Of a DNA stretch of 64,000 nt, positions 9,055 to 19,182 are shown in pieces. The stretch is taken from contig JAOASD010000004.1 in the NCBI GenBank assembly GCA_025210265.1, forward strand, positions 248,001 to 312,000, read 5' to 3'. Source of the DNA: Pelagimonas sp. (GTDB lineage Bacteria; Pseudomonadota; Alphaproteobacteria; Rhodobacterales; Rhodobacteraceae). The notes beneath the pieces were generated by a model, which did no database searches, had not been told where the DNA came from, and saw only the letters and a list, made by a program, of their open reading frames with translations. A program made the position numbers and the translations under genes. Position 1 is the stretch's first letter. Every line of letters begins with the position of its first letter.

Positions 9055-10343
9055 ACCAGCACGCCCTCGGCGTTCAGCGTGGTCTTGCCACCCAGCCAGG
9101 GATGCAGGGCCTCGGGCAGGGTGACCGAGCCATCGGCATTCTGGCCATTTTCCAGCACTGCGATCAGGCAGCGTCCCACCGCCAGTCCCGATCCATTCAG
9201 CGTATGCACAAATTCCGGCTTGCCGCCATCGGCGGGCTTGAAGCGCGCATTCATGCGGCGCGCCTGGAAATCCCCGGCAACCGAGACCGAGCTGATCTCG
9301 CGATAGGTGTTCTGACCGGGCAGCCAGACCTCGATGTCATGGGTCTTGATCATGCCAAAGCCCATATCGCCCGAGCACAGCACAACCGTGCGATAAGGCA
9401 GGCCCAGCTTTTGCAGGATCGCCTCGGCGCAACCGGTCATGCGGTCATGTTCGGCCATGGAGTGATCGGGATGCACAACCGACACCATTTCGACCTTTTC
9501 GAACTGGTGCTGACGCAGCATGCCGGCCGTGTCCTTGCCTGCGCTGCCTGCCTCAGAGCGGAAACACTGGGTGTGGGCGACATAGCGGCGGGGCAGATAG
9601 CCCTCTTCGACAACCATGCCATTGACGATATTGGTCAGCGTGACTTCGGCGGTGGGCACCAGCCACCAGCCATTGGTGGTCTGATAGCTGTCCTCGCCGA
9701 ATTTCGGTAGCTGGCCAGTGCCATACATCATGTCTTCCTTGACCAGAACCGGGGTCCAGGTCTCGGTCAGGTCATGCTCGGCGATATGGGTGTCCAGCAT
9801 GAACTGCGCCAGCGCGCGGTGAATGCGCGCCACACCGCCCGACATCACAACAAAGCGCGATCCCGACAGTTTGGCCGCGGTTTCGAAATCCAGCCCGTCC
9901 TTGGTGCCCGCCAGCTCGTAATGTTCCTTGGGCGCGAAATCCATCTCGCGCGGGGTGCCCCAGGTGCGGATCTGGACATTGTCCTCCTCGTCCTCGCCAT
10001 CAGGCACATCTGCATGCATCACATTGGGCAGGCCCATCAGCAGATCGGTCAGCTTGGCGTCCAGCTCTTTGGCGCGGGTCTGCATGTCTGCGACCTCGGC
10101 CTTTTTCTCACCCACCAGGGCGCGCAGCCGTTCAAATTCGGCCTCGTTCCCGCTGGCCTTAGCGGCGCCCACCTCTTTGGCGGCTTTCTTTTGCTCGGAC
10201 TGGGCGGCCTCGGCGGTCTGGATCGCGGCGCGGCGCTTGGCATCCATGGCAAGGATGCTGTCGGACTGAGGCGCCAACCCGCGGCGGGACATAGCGGCAT
10301 CAAAGGCGGCCGGATTTTCACGGATGGCGCGGATGTCGTGCAT
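9051..10343 (-). CDS. serS: Serine--tRNA ligase
   Basis: 430 residues. The N-terminal tRNA-binding antiparallel coiled coil (about residues 30-100) is followed by the class II catalytic core. Motif 2 region reads [20 protein letters not shown] and motif 3 [19 protein letters not shown]. The start [20 protein letters not shown] is the standard SerRS N-terminus. It charges tRNA-Ser in the cytoplasm. Complete and of typical length. Confidence 0.97.
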   Translation of the reverse strand: MHDIRAIRENPAAFDAAMSRRGLAPQSDSILAMDAKRRAAIQTAEAAQSEQKKAAKEVGAAKASGNEAEFERLRALVGEKKAEVADMQTRAKELDAKLTDLLMGLPNVMHADVPDGEDEEDNVQIRTWGTPREMDFAPKEHYELAGTKDGLDFETAAKLSGSRFVVMSGGVARIHRALAQFMLDTHIAEHDLTETWTPVLVKEDMMYGTGQLPKFGEDSYQTTNGWWLVPTAEVTLTNIVNGMVVEEGYLPRRYVAHTQCFRSEAGSAGKDTAGMLRQHQFEKVEMVSVVHPDHSMAEHDRMTGCAEAILQKLGLPYRTVVLCSGDMGFGMIKTHDIEVWLPGQNTYREISSVSVAGDFQARRMNARFKPADGGKPEFVHTLNGSGLAVGRCLIAVLENGQNADGSVTLPEALHPWLGGKTTLNAEGVLV

Positions 10344-10543
10344 CTTCTGCTCCTTGGCGAAGGGTGAGTCTTTTCTTGGCTTATGCCTCAGTTTCGCGCC
10401 AAGGTGTAGAGGTCAGATCGCGCGCAGGCCGGGCTGCAAAATGGCCGCAGCGGGGCAGGAAACACTGCGTTTCCATTTTTTGCCAACACGGTCGCGGCAA
10501 TTTGCGTTAAATCCCCAAAGACAACATTCACGAGGATATTGGT

Positions 10544-11284
10544 ATGGGTGGATTTCTACTGCTATTGCTGGGCGGGCTGGCGCTGTCTGCCATGAGCTTT
10601 GGGGCCGGTGGATCGGACTCCGACGATGGCGAGAACGATGACGGGGTGCGCCGCGACGGTGACACGATCATCGGCACCGAAGGCGATGACGTGATCTTCG
10701 GCTCTGAAGACCCGGAGCTGATCCTGCCGGGGCCGGGCGACGATTTTGTGCGCGCAGGGGCCGAGGGCGACATCATCGTGGATGGGGATGTGGATGACCC
10801 GAACCATGGCAATGACACCCTGTATGGCGGGGCCGGTGCGGATGAAATTCGTGATCGCGGCGGCAACGACCAACTGTTTGGCGGCACGGGCGAGGATCTG
10901 CTGATTGCTGTCGATTTCGGCGAAGACGCCCCCCATGCGCCGGACACGGTGAATGGCGGCTATGGCGACGACACTGTGGCCGGGGATGATGGCGATCTGC
11001 TGATCGGCGGGGCTGGGGTCGATCAATATGTGATCGGCATCAATAATGCCGGCGACGCCACCGTGAATATCGAAGATTTCACCGCAGGCGAAGAGATCCT
11101 GATCGAGATCTACGACGACTCGCTGCCCAACACGCCCGAAGCCTTCACCGCCGGTCTGACAATCGAAGACCAGCAGGACGGCGTGTCCGTGTCGGTCAAT
11201 GGGACCGAACTGGCCTATCTGCGTGGGGCCTCATCGGCTGAGGTCGATGCCGGTCTGCGCATCGCACTGTTCAACGGCGCGTAA
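10544..11284 (+). CDS. Membrane-anchored RTX calcium-binding protein
   Basis: 246 residues. A short hydrophobic N-terminus (MGGFLLLLLGGLALSAMSFG) precedes an acidic segment and then hemolysin-type repeats (GTEGDDVIFG, GNDTLYGGAGADEI, GGNDQLFGGTGEDLL, GGYGDDTVAGDDGDLLIGGA). The C-terminal 80 residues (GADQYVIG-like, then IEDFTAGEEILIEIYD) resemble the strand-rich end of RTX proteins. The repeats bind calcium in parallel beta-roll. It runs convergently towards the large RTX protein. The hydrophobic start suggests anchoring rather than type I export; function is unknown. Confidence 0.8.
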   Translation: MGGFLLLLLGGLALSAMSFGAGGSDSDDGENDDGVRRDGDTIIGTEGDDVIFGSEDPELILPGPGDDFVRAGAEGDIIVDGDVDDPNHGNDTLYGGAGADEIRDRGGNDQLFGGTGEDLLIAVDFGEDAPHAPDTVNGGYGDDTVAGDDGDLLIGGAGVDQYVIGINNAGDATVNIEDFTAGEEILIEIYDDSLPNTPEAFTAGLTIEDQQDGVSVSVNGTELAYLRGASSAEVDAGLRIALFNGA

Positions 11285-11317
11285 CTCTAAATCATCCGGT
11301 ACTCAAATGAGCCGACA

Positions 11318-11340
11318 GGGGCCTGCTGCGCGCAGGCCCC
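11318..11340. terminator. Bidirectional hairpin between convergent RTX genes
   Basis: A 9-bp perfect stem (GGGGCCTGC / GCAGGCCCC) with a 5-base loop lies between the stops of the two convergent RTX genes. There is no strong T-tract on either side, so it is a likely but not certain shared terminator. Confidence 0.6.
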
Positions 11341-11378
11341 GCTGGGGCACCCCTGGGCGTTCAGGCGGGCTCCTGACG

Positions 11379-14300
11379 TCAGATCAACAAAATGTCGTCC
11401 AGCAGCCCTGCATTGCTGCTCAGACCGGTCAGCGTGATGCTTTGCCCTGCGCCGAACTCCAACACCAACGTCCCGGAACTGGTATCCGACAGCGCATCCA
11501 GATGGGCCTGCGTCAGCGGACCACCCCAAAGCGCCGTGTCAATTTCCAGCACATCCGCGCCCGTGCCGAAATCGCTGACCGTGACATCTTCGATCGTGGC
11601 GGCAAAGACAAAGTGATCGCCGCCAGTGCCGCCGGTCAGCGTGTCGTTGCCCCCGGCCGATCCAATCGTGTCGCTGCCACCGTCACCTGCGACGGAATCC
11701 GACCCGGCTGCGCCCTGCTGCGCGCTGTCGACATAGACATCGGCCCCGCCCCCCAGCTGAGCCGTGTCGCCGCCGGTACCGCCCTCCACAGAATCCGCGC
11801 CATTGCCGCCAATCAGCGTGTCGTTCTGTGCCCCGCCATACAGGCTGTCATTGCCGTCGCCGCCGGTCAGCAGATCGCGGCCCAGCTCTCCGTGATAGAT
11901 GTTGTTGCCAGTGGAAACGCCGCCATTCATCGTGCCGATGCTGTCATCGCCATCCCCGCCAAACACGGTGTTATGGCCCGATAGATCGGTAAAGACGTCG
12001 CTGCCTTCGTCCAGATGGGCCAGATCCCGGCCAGAGCCACCAATGACCGTATCCGCCCCGGTGCCGCCGGTGATCGTGTCATCGCCCGCGCCGCCTTCGA
12101 TCAGGTCTGCATTTTGGCCCCCGACAAGGGAATCATGGCCATCCCCTCCTAGCAGCGTGTCGCTATCGGCCCCGCCGCTCAGCCGATCGTCACCGTTGCC
12201 GCCCGACAGGCTGTCGGCGCCTTTCTGGCCGATCAGCGTGTCATTGTCGGCCCCGCCAACGACCGTGTCATCGCCACTGCCTGCGGTGATGAAATCGTTG
12301 CCAGCCCCGCCAGAGATGCTGTCCCGGCTGCCTTCGCCCGCCAAGCTGTCATCGCCATTGCCGCCAATCAGAGTGTCCGCGCCGCCGCCGCCGGACAGGC
12401 TGTCACTGTCGGCCCCGCCATTAATCAGATCCGCCCCACCGCCGCCGATGATCGTGTCATTGCCGGTATTGCCGTCGATCGTGTCCATCCCGGCCGCGCC
12501 GGTCTGCACATCATCGGTGAACAGGTCGTTGCCGCCACCCAGGGCGACATCATCAGCGCCGCCACCGCCCCGCACGGTATCATTGCCTGCGCCTGCATCA
12601 ATCGTATCGCTGCCACCGCCGCCATGGATGCTGTCGCCCTCATCACCACCGGTGATGCTGTCCGCGCCAGCTTCGCCCAGCAATGTGTCATTGCCCGACT
12701 GGCTGGTGATCGTATCGCGCCCCGCGCCGCCGCTGACACTGTCAGACCCAGCCGCCCCGGATTCCGCATGGTCCGAAAACAGGTCATCGCCATCGCCCAG
12801 CAACACGTCATCCGCGCCAAGCCCGCCAATCACGGTGTCATCATCCGCGCCTGCGTTCAGCCGGTCATCGCCAAAGCCCCCGATCAGCGTGTCATTGCCA
12901 TCGCCGCCAACCAGCGTGTCATTGTCATCCCCGCCATCCAGCCGGTCGTCGCCATCCTCGCCTTTCAGCGTGTCCGCCCCCGCACCGCCCAGCAACGTGT
13001 CATTGCCCGTGCCGCCAAGCGCCGAATCCGCGCCGTCATCGCCCTCCAGAGAGTCATTTCCGGCCTCGCCAAACAGCAGATCCTCGCCCGCGCCGCCGCC
13101 CATGGAATCATCCAGCAATCCGCCACGCAGCACATCATTGGCCGCCCCCGATCTCAGATTGCGCAGCATGTTTTCGTCACGGGTAAAGATCAACAGCTCG
13201 CCCACCGTCACATTCGCGGTGCCATCTGTGACCTCGTATGTCGCGGTTCTGAAGGAGGTGCCGTCATTTCCGGTCTGAACCGTATAAGACCCGTCCGAGC
13301 CCAGGGTCGTCACCGCATTGCTGGCCTGGCTGATCAGGGTAAAGCTCAGCGGATCGGATTCCGGGTCTGTGGCATGGATGAAATGGGATTCCACCTGACC
13401 AGGCAGCGTGTAAACGACGGTCCGGTCCACCTCTGGCGGCGCATTGGTGTCAAACACCAGCGCAGTCGGATCGCTAAGCCCCTCATGCGGGTTGCCCGCC
13501 AGATCGCGGATCGCGCCGGGCGCGATGGTCACGTAATATTCGTCCCCGCCGGGCAGAGGGGGCACCAGCGCCACGCTCACCGTCGCACCCGTGACCGACA
13601 CCGCCATGCTGCTGGCCACATCAAAGCTGCGCGCGACCCCGTCATCGGACACGCGGCGGATTTCAATCACGCCTTCGCCCAAGATCACATTTTCATCAAA
13701 AACCAGCTGTAGCGGCGCCCCAGGATCGACATTCACAGCGCCATCCGCAGGCGTGCTCATGATCAGCGAAGGCGCAGTCGACGGCCCAATTTCCAATGTG
13801 ACATCCACAAGGCTGCCAAAGCTTTCGGTCCCGATGATGAAATAGGGATAATCCGTTTGCTCTTCCAGGTTTCCGCCGCTCAGCATCACCCAGCCATCTT
13901 CGACATTGGTGGCCTCCACGATCCCCCAAATATCGATACCTATGCCTTGCGATCCCTGCTGCAGCAGGCGCACTTCCTGTCCCAGAACCAGCTCGCTTGG
14001 GGCATTGCCGCCGGCAACCGTCAACGAGAGCCCCGCGACAGAGCTGAACCCGCTAAAATCCTGCACCCCGTCCAGCCCGCCATGAGTATTGTCGGCCACC
14101 AGATCCCCAAAGGCGAGGAAATCGCCGGTGATTGGGAAGGTGCCCGGCTGGACCGCATCCCCGGTAATCCGAATATCGTCGATGCTGATGTCTTCGCCTG
14201 AGAAGAGGAAATCGTTAAAGGTCAGGCGCACGTCCAGATCATTGCCGGTGCCCGCAATCGCCGCTGCAAATTCCTGCCAGCTCTCGGTCAGGACCGGGCC

Positions 14301-15809
14301 GTCGCGTTCGCCATCGCCGTCTGTGTCCAGGCCGGGTTCGTGATCTGTCTGGTCCGTGCCCTCGATCCGCACCACTTCGGTCCAGGCACCACCGTCGATC
14401 CGCGTTTCAACCGTAAAGTGAGTGCTGGCGTTCCAATCTTCGCGGCCGTCATCCTGATCATCCTCGGCCAGATCCAGGCTGATCTGCAGGTTTTCGAAAT
14501 CGTCAATGTCGATGCCGGTGATGGTCAGGCTTTCGGTGTTGGGGCCGATCACGCCGCCATTCGGATCCTGAACCGAGAAAAACCACGATCCTTCGGACCC
14601 GCCAGTGATGCCGAATGTCTCGGCCCCAGGATTCGCATTTTGCAGATCGCTGCCGCCAGTGCTGCGGGTGAACCAGTCGCCGCCAAACATCGAGTTCTGG
14701 TTGTTCAGCTCGGTTCGGCTGAGCGTGTAGCGGGTGCCCGCGCCGTCGGTTTCGAACCCTTCCTGATGCAGCAGGAAGGTGCTGTCGGTACCCGCTCCGG
14801 TTGATCCGTCATTGTCCCAGATCCGAACCGCCGTGACCGTGCTCGGCCCCAGCGCGTCCATTTCCGCATCATCGCCCGAGACCACATCGATGGTCAGATA
14901 CTGGCCGATGCCCTGATCCAGCAGCTCGTCATCGGCGTCGTCAATCGCGGTCAGCGTCAGGATATGGTCGATCTGCCCATCCGGTTCGGCCAGGAACTGG
15001 CTGCCCAGATTGGTTAACGTCAGGCTGCCCGTGGCGTCGCCGTTCACCATATATTCGTCGGCATTCCAGGTGATGAGCGTGCGCACCACGTCGCTGGCAT
15101 CGGGGGTGCCACTGACCTCGACCCGCACCGTATCGCTTTGACCGCCCTCGAAAATATCCACAAATCCGGTGGTGAAAACACTCAGATCCGCGGCGCGATC
15201 GCCGGTGATTGTGAGATTGTCAAAGGCGATGTCTTCGTCATTTGTGTTTAGATTTTCCATGACTAGGCGCATGTCCAGCGTGGACCCGCTGCCCGCAATG
15301 GTCGCGGAAAAACTGGTGAATGTGTCGGTCAGCGCCGTGCTGTTGCCGATCCCGTCCAGATTGCTGTCCAATCTGGGGGTGGAGTCAAAGCCAGAGCCGA
15401 CAAATTGCAGGATCTTGGAATAGGCTCCACCGTCAATCGAGACCTCGATATAGACACGTGTGTCGGTGTCCCAATCCTCGAATCCGTCGACAAAATCATC
15501 CTCTGCGAACAACCCGCTGAAGTTTAGATTTTCGTAATCAGAGATGTCGATCGTGCCAAAGGTGATCGTGCGCGTGTGGGACGACAGGGACGATTCGTCG
15601 GTGTCATTCGCGGCAAAGTAGTATGACCCGCTGCTGCCCGTGTAAGAAACGCTGGAGGAAAACGCGATCCCGGCCAGGGTGTTGCCATCGGTACGGCCCA
15701 GAAAATCATCATTGATGGTTGATGTGGCGGTGTGAAATTCCGGGTTGGACAGCGTGTAGCGCGTGCCCAAGCCATTGGTTTCAAAGTCTTCGTTCCAAAT
15801 AGTGTACAT
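11379..15809 (-). CDS. Large RTX surface protein with duplicated N-terminal modules
   Basis: About 1,476 residues, started at ATG 15809 (a GTG two codons upstream is possible). Order: jelly-roll-like module 1 (about 1-208, beginning YTIWNEDFETNGLGTRYTLS), a Calx-beta-like region (FVDIFEGGQSDTVRVEV), module 2 (about 345-560, beginning EGFETDGAGTRYTLSRTEL), a Big_5-like Ig domain (STPADGAVNVDPGAPLQLVF), a cadherin/VCBS-like domain, then dozens of GGxGxDxLx RTX nonapeptides (about 890-1400). The C-terminus ends in a strand-rich segment (VSDFGTGADVLEIDTALWG), the usual place of a type I secretion signal. It is probably an exported adhesin or matrix protein. No catalytic domain is seen and no type I exporter is in the window. 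Confidence 0.85.
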   Translation of the reverse strand: MYTIWNEDFETNGLGTRYTLSNPEFHTATSTINDDFLGRTDGNTLAGIAFSSSVSYTGSSGSYYFAANDTDESSLSSHTRTITFGTIDISDYENLNFSGLFAEDDFVDGFEDWDTDTRVYIEVSIDGGAYSKILQFVGSGFDSTPRLDSNLDGIGNSTALTDTFTSFSATIAGSGSTLDMRLVMENLNTNDEDIAFDNLTITGDRAADLSVFTTGFVDIFEGGQSDTVRVEVSGTPDASDVVRTLITWNADEYMVNGDATGSLTLTNLGSQFLAEPDGQIDHILTLTAIDDADDELLDQGIGQYLTIDVVSGDDAEMDALGPSTVTAVRIWDNDGSTGAGTDSTFLLHQEGFETDGAGTRYTLSRTELNNQNSMFGGDWFTRSTGGSDLQNANPGAETFGITGGSEGSWFFSVQDPNGGVIGPNTESLTITGIDIDDFENLQISLDLAEDDQDDGREDWNASTHFTVETRIDGGAWTEVVRIEGTDQTDHEPGLDTDGDGERDGPVLTESWQEFAAAIAGTGNDLDVRLTFNDFLFSGEDISIDDIRITGDAVQPGTFPITGDFLAFGDLVADNTHGGLDGVQDFSGFSSVAGLSLTVAGGNAPSELVLGQEVRLLQQGSQGIGIDIWGIVEATNVEDGWVMLSGGNLEEQTDYPYFIIGTESFGSLVDVTLEIGPSTAPSLIMSTPADGAVNVDPGAPLQLVFDENVILGEGVIEIRRVSDDGVARSFDVASSMAVSVTGATVSVALVPPLPGGDEYYVTIAPGAIRDLAGNPHEGLSDPTALVFDTNAPPEVDRTVVYTLPGQVESHFIHATDPESDPLSFTLISQASNAVTTLGSDGSYTVQTGNDGTSFRTATYEVTDGTANVTVGELLIFTRDENMLRNLRSGAANDVLRGGLLDDSMGGGAGEDLLFGEAGNDSLEGDDGADSALGGTGNDTLLGGAGADTLKGEDGDDRLDGGDDNDTLVGGDGNDTLIGGFGDDRLNAGADDDTVIGGLGADDVLLGDGDDLFSDHAESGAAGSDSVSGGAGRDTITSQSGNDTLLGEAGADSITGGDEGDSIHGGGGSDTIDAGAGNDTVRGGGGADDVALGGGNDLFTDDVQTGAAGMDTIDGNTGNDTIIGGGGADLINGGADSDSLSGGGGADTLIGGNGDDSLAGEGSRDSISGGAGNDFITAGSGDDTVVGGADNDTLIGQKGADSLSGGNGDDRLSGGADSDTLLGGDGHDSLVGGQNADLIEGGAGDDTITGGTGADTVIGGSGRDLAHLDEGSDVFTDLSGHNTVFGGDGDDSIGTMNGGVSTGNNIYHGELGRDLLTGGDGNDSLYGGAQNDTLIGGNGADSVEGGTGGDTAQLGGGADVYVDSAQQGAAGSDSVAGDGGSDTIGSAGGNDTLTGGTGGDHFVFAATIEDVTVSDFGTGADVLEIDTALWGGPLTQAHLDALSDTSSGTLVLEFGAGQSITLTGLSSNAGLLDDILLI

Positions 15810-16002
15810 GGCCACACCCCATCCTTGGATTGCGCGAGGATAAGCGCATTCTTTTTATGCAGCGACCTGCAAAAGTTAACAGCGGGGGCGCGTTTCTGGC
15901 AGCGGCCCCAATTGGCCGCCTTCAATCATAGCGCGAACTCTGCCACCGCCGCGATTTTCCCAATATATACTGAATCTTAACCTTTAGGGGCGTTTTGCTG
16001 TG

Positions 16003-16785
16003 TCAGCGCGGGGGCTGCTCTTCCTCCAGCAAGGTGGCTGGGCGCGCGGCGGCGGCCTTTTCAAACAGGGAAAAGGTCTGGTTCACAAAATTCACCGCGC
16101 CGCCGATCATTTCCAGATAGGCGGTCAGTTCCTGCGTGCGCGCGGCCTTGATCAGTTTGACAGGGCGGTCCTGCGGAGCGGTTTCAAACTGCACATAGTA
16201 AAGCGGCTCGCCCCGTTTCAGGATCAGCGGGCGGCTGAGATCGTGCCATTCAAAGCTCCAGACCAGCGGGCGCGGCCAGACATGGATCGGAAAGCGCCCG
16301 CAGAACATCACGCCGGGGCGTGGCGTGTCGGAATAGGTCAGAAACGGCGGCAGCTGGCTGAGATAAACCGGTTCATCGGCAACAAAGATATAGGGCACCT
16401 GCAGCTGCAGCACCGGGCGGTCGGGGTGGCGCCATTCGGCTTTGGGCGTGACCTTGATCAGCTGCGCCAGCAGGGAATTGCGCACCGGGCTTTGATCGCC
16501 CAGCATATTGTTCAGCACATATTGCCCGGTCTTGTCCCGGCTAAGATGCAGTTGCAGATCAAACGGGCAGTTCACCGCGAAATACCGGCTTTCCATGTTG
16601 ATGATCGCGGGGCATTTCCCGGCGGATTTGGCGGGCGCGCCGGGGTCGGTTTCGGTTTTGCAACGCTCGGGCGCGTCATACAGGATCCCGGCGCGGGGAT
16701 CGGCCAGCATCCAGCCGACTTTGACCGGGCCGCGTGTGGGCGCATCGGGGGTGTCGTCTGTGTCGACGGAAAAGGAAAAGCGCAT
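16003..16785 (-). CDS. Conserved protein of unknown function in glycan-type cluster
   Basis: 260 residues from the ATG at 16785, which has a GAGGA ribosome site 7 bases upstream; the longer frame adds only low-complexity residues. No signal peptide or membrane segment is seen. The sequence contains conserved-looking motifs (MESRYFAVNCPFDLQLHL, PGVMFCGRFPIHVWPRPL, GEPLYYVQFE) and several tryptophans and cysteines, suggesting a folded cytoplasmic enzyme or binding protein. It lies directly downstream of an FkbM methyltransferase on the same strand, so a part in surface glycan metabolism is plausible. I do not recognise the family. Confidence 0.7.
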   Translation of the reverse strand: MRFSFSVDTDDTPDAPTRGPVKVGWMLADPRAGILYDAPERCKTETDPGAPAKSAGKCPAIINMESRYFAVNCPFDLQLHLSRDKTGQYVLNNMLGDQSPVRNSLLAQLIKVTPKAEWRHPDRPVLQLQVPYIFVADEPVYLSQLPPFLTYSDTPRPGVMFCGRFPIHVWPRPLVWSFEWHDLSRPLILKRGEPLYYVQFETAPQDRPVKLIKAARTQELTAYLEMIGGAVNFVNQTFSLFEKAAAARPATLLEEEQPPR

Positions 16786-16851
16786 TTTGGGGTCCTCGCC
16801 CGGTGTTTTCAGCAGGATAGGGGGGGCAGGGCGCAAATGGCAATGCGCGGT

Positions 16852-17703
16852 TCAGGGCGTGGCTTTCATCGGATGGGCGGCGGGGTCGGTGATTTCCTGC
16901 GCCCCGTCGATCTCAAACGGGACGGACCCATGCACGCATAGCATGTTCACGCTCAGCACGCCGGGCCACAGGTTGTCGTCGCGCCCGGCAAAATTATCGG
17001 GGTTGAACAGGGGCGGGCAATGCCACCACAGCCGATAGCCAAAGCTCTGGATCAGTTTGATCAGCCGCTCTGACAGGGCCAGCCGGTCGTTTTCCACGTA
17101 AAGGATTGGGCGGGCCTGTTCGATTAAACGGGCAGCGCCACGCAACACGTCGAACTCCATGCCTTCGACATCGATCTTGATTAGGCTGGCCGTGCGCAGC
17201 CCCAGATCGTCCAGCCGCATCACCGGCACGCGCAGCCCGTCGGGATCCGCGGGCTGGGGCATGTCCAGGAGGGACAAGGCACCAAAATTACCCGCGCGCC
17301 GCGGGTCCAGATCGGGCAGAGACAGCGTGCCGGTCTGGGCCCCGCAAGCCGCGTTATGCGCCTGCGCGCGGGTGATCCCGTTCAGGGCCAGATTGGCGCA
17401 GAGGTTCTGAAACAAAAGCGGTTGTGGTTCAAAGGCATGAAGCCGTCCGCTGACCCCCAGATGGCGCGCCAGCGCGACGCTATGCGCGCCGATATTGCTG
17501 CCGATCTCGACCACCGTGTCGCCGGGTTTGGTTAATCGCAACAACAGCGCCAGCTCGATCTGCGAGAACTCGCCATATTCCACCAGCGCCTTGCCAATAT
17601 AGGCGTCGCGCGGGTTGACCAGAAACCGGCCATGGCGCGTGTCGATCTGCTGATAGATCGGGGCACTGTCAGGGGCGTGTTCTGGAGCGGTGTCGGGGGT
17701 CAT
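16852..17703 (-). CDS. FkbM family methyltransferase
   Basis: About 283 residues from ATG 17703 (AAGG upstream); an in-frame ATG at 17733 would add ten. The SAM-binding motif I reads GDTVVEIGSNIGAHSVALA, followed by HAFEPQPLLFQNLCANL and the FkbM signature ASLIKIDVEGMEFDVLRGA. FkbM enzymes O-methylate sugars or small hydroxyl groups and are frequent in polysaccharide loci. It is divergent from the TPR/glycosyltransferase-like gene at 17782. Substrate is unknown, but a sugar is the likely target given the neighbours. Confidence 0.88.
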   Translation of the reverse strand: MTPDTAPEHAPDSAPIYQQIDTRHGRFLVNPRDAYIGKALVEYGEFSQIELALLLRLTKPGDTVVEIGSNIGAHSVALARHLGVSGRLHAFEPQPLLFQNLCANLALNGITRAQAHNAACGAQTGTLSLPDLDPRRAGNFGALSLLDMPQPADPDGLRVPVMRLDDLGLRTASLIKIDVEGMEFDVLRGAARLIEQARPILYVENDRLALSERLIKLIQSFGYRLWWHCPPLFNPDNFAGRDDNLWPGVLSVNMLCVHGSVPFEIDGAQEITDPAAHPMKATP

Positions 17704-17781
17704 GGCGCGCCTTGGATCGGTCCGGGATTGCATGAGTTTGCCATTGACCGCGCGGGCAGATCAACGCCAACTTGGCGCGAG

Positions 17782-19182
17782 ATGACCGAACACAGCCCTA
17801 TCATCGATCAGACCAGCCTGCAGGCCGCCTTTGACGCTGCCATCGCGCAGTATGAGGCCGGCGAGACCGAAACCGCCCTGACCCAGCTGCGCGCCTGTCT
17901 GGCTGTGGCCCCGGATCAGGCGGCGATCTGGACCTATCTGGGGCGCGGTTTGCGGCGGCAGAAACAGCTGCGCGCCAGCCTGGCCGCCTATCGCCGCGCG
18001 GTGGAGCTGGCCCCAACAGAAACGGGCATCCTCAGCGACTACAGCTTTGCTTTATGTGAGGCGGGGGAATTTGCCGAGGCGATCAAAATCCGCAGAAACC
18101 TTTTGGCTCAGGATCCGGGCAACCTGCGCCGGATCAGCCTATTGGCCGAGGCGCTGCATTGTGATCGCCGTCAGGCAGAGGCGGCGGAGCTGCTGGAAAA
18201 AGTCGAGGAAAGCCATGTGCTTGATGCGAAAATCTATGTGCAGCGCGCGCTGGCGCGGCTGGTCATTGGCGACTGGCAGCGCGGTTTGGCCGATTTTGAG
18301 CACCGCGTCGGGCTGAAAGATTTCAAGACCGACGATCAGATCCGTTGGACTCGCTGGGAAGGGCAGGATCTGCAGGGCAAAACCATCGTGATCCTGAACG
18401 AACAGGGCTATGGTGACGGGATCTTTTCCGCCCGCTTCCTGCCTGCGCTGAAGGCGCGCGGCGCGATTGTCATCATGGTTGCGCCTGCGCCGCTGCTGCG
18501 CCTCTATGAAGGGCTGGATTGCGTCGATGTGGTGCGCCGCAAGGTCGATCAGCATGATCAGTTCGATTTCTACACCTACCCGATGTCGATCCCGCATCGG
18601 CTGGGCTTTGACGGCACAGATTTTCCGCCGCCCGCGCGTTTTCGCATTCCACAAGCCTGCCGTGCCAAGGCCCGAAGCCAGCTGGCGTCCTATCGAAGCC
18701 GGTTTAAGATCGGCATGGTCTGGACTGGCTCCACCGCCAATCCCATGAACCCCGCCCGCGCCACCACACCGCAGGATTTCCTGCCGCTGGCAGAGCTGCC
18801 CGGCGTGCAGATGGTCAGCCTGTATAAAGGTGATCGTATTGGTGATCTGGAGGACAGCGGCTGCGCCGGGCTGATCGTGGATGCCTGCAGCAAGGATGCG
18901 GATTTTGCCGATACAGCGGCGGTGATCGAGGCCATGGATCTGGTTGTGACCACGGATACGGCAGTGGCGCATCTGGCGGCGAGCCTGAACAAACCGGTCT
19001 GGCTGCTGCTGTCGCGGCAGGGGTTCTGGTATTACGGCTATGGCGACGTAACGCCGTGGTATCCCTCCATGCGCCTGTATCATCAAGAGGTGCAGGGCGA
19101 CTGGGGGCCGGTTTTTGACCGTGTCCTCAGGGGTTTGCGGGGGGATTTGCGCGCGCGGATGGATCAGGGCGCGCCAGAATAA
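17782..19182 (+). CDS. TPR protein with GT9/GT41-like glycosyltransferase C-terminus
   Basis: 466 residues. The first about 180 residues are tetratricopeptide repeats (AIAQYEAGETETALTQLRAC, AIWTYLGRGLRRQKQLRASL and so on). The rest resembles the glycosyltransferase fold seen in GT9/OGT-like proteins, ending in LVVTTDTAVAHLAASLNKPV and a WLLL-x-W segment that matches the nucleotide-sugar pocket (D-T-x-x-x-H-L-A). Such fusions occur in Rhodobacterales glycan loci. The ATG at 17782 begins the first TPR; the upstream in-frame extension is unlikely. No signal peptide, so it acts in the cytoplasm. Confidence 0.78.
   Translation: MTEHSPIIDQTSLQAAFDAAIAQYEAGETETALTQLRACLAVAPDQAAIWTYLGRGLRRQKQLRASLAAYRRAVELAPTETGILSDYSFALCEAGEFAEAIKIRRNLLAQDPGNLRRISLLAEALHCDRRQAEAAELLEKVEESHVLDAKIYVQRALARLVIGDWQRGLADFEHRVGLKDFKTDDQIRWTRWEGQDLQGKTIVILNEQGYGDGIFSARFLPALKARGAIVIMVAPAPLLRLYEGLDCVDVVRRKVDQHDQFDFYTYPMSIPHRLGFDGTDFPPPARFRIPQACRAKARSQLASYRSRFKIGMVWTGSTANPMNPARATTPQDFLPLAELPGVQMVSLYKGDRIGDLEDSGCAGLIVDACSKDADFADTAAVIEAMDLVVTTDTAVAHLAASLNKPVWLLLSRQGFWYYGYGDVTPWYPSMRLYHQEVQGDWGPVFDRVLRGLRGDLRARMDQGAPE

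Noticed and set aside
10458-10481. GGAAAC-N5-GTTTCC followed by ATTTTTT, looking like a plus-strand terminator
   Set aside because: It lies between the divergent serS and small RTX genes, where no plus-strand transcript should end. It could be a leader hairpin, but support is too thin to list.
11500-13200. Dense short repeats resembling a CRISPR or satellite array
   Set aside because: They are the in-frame coding repeats of RTX nonapeptides on the minus strand; units are degenerate and have no spacer structure.
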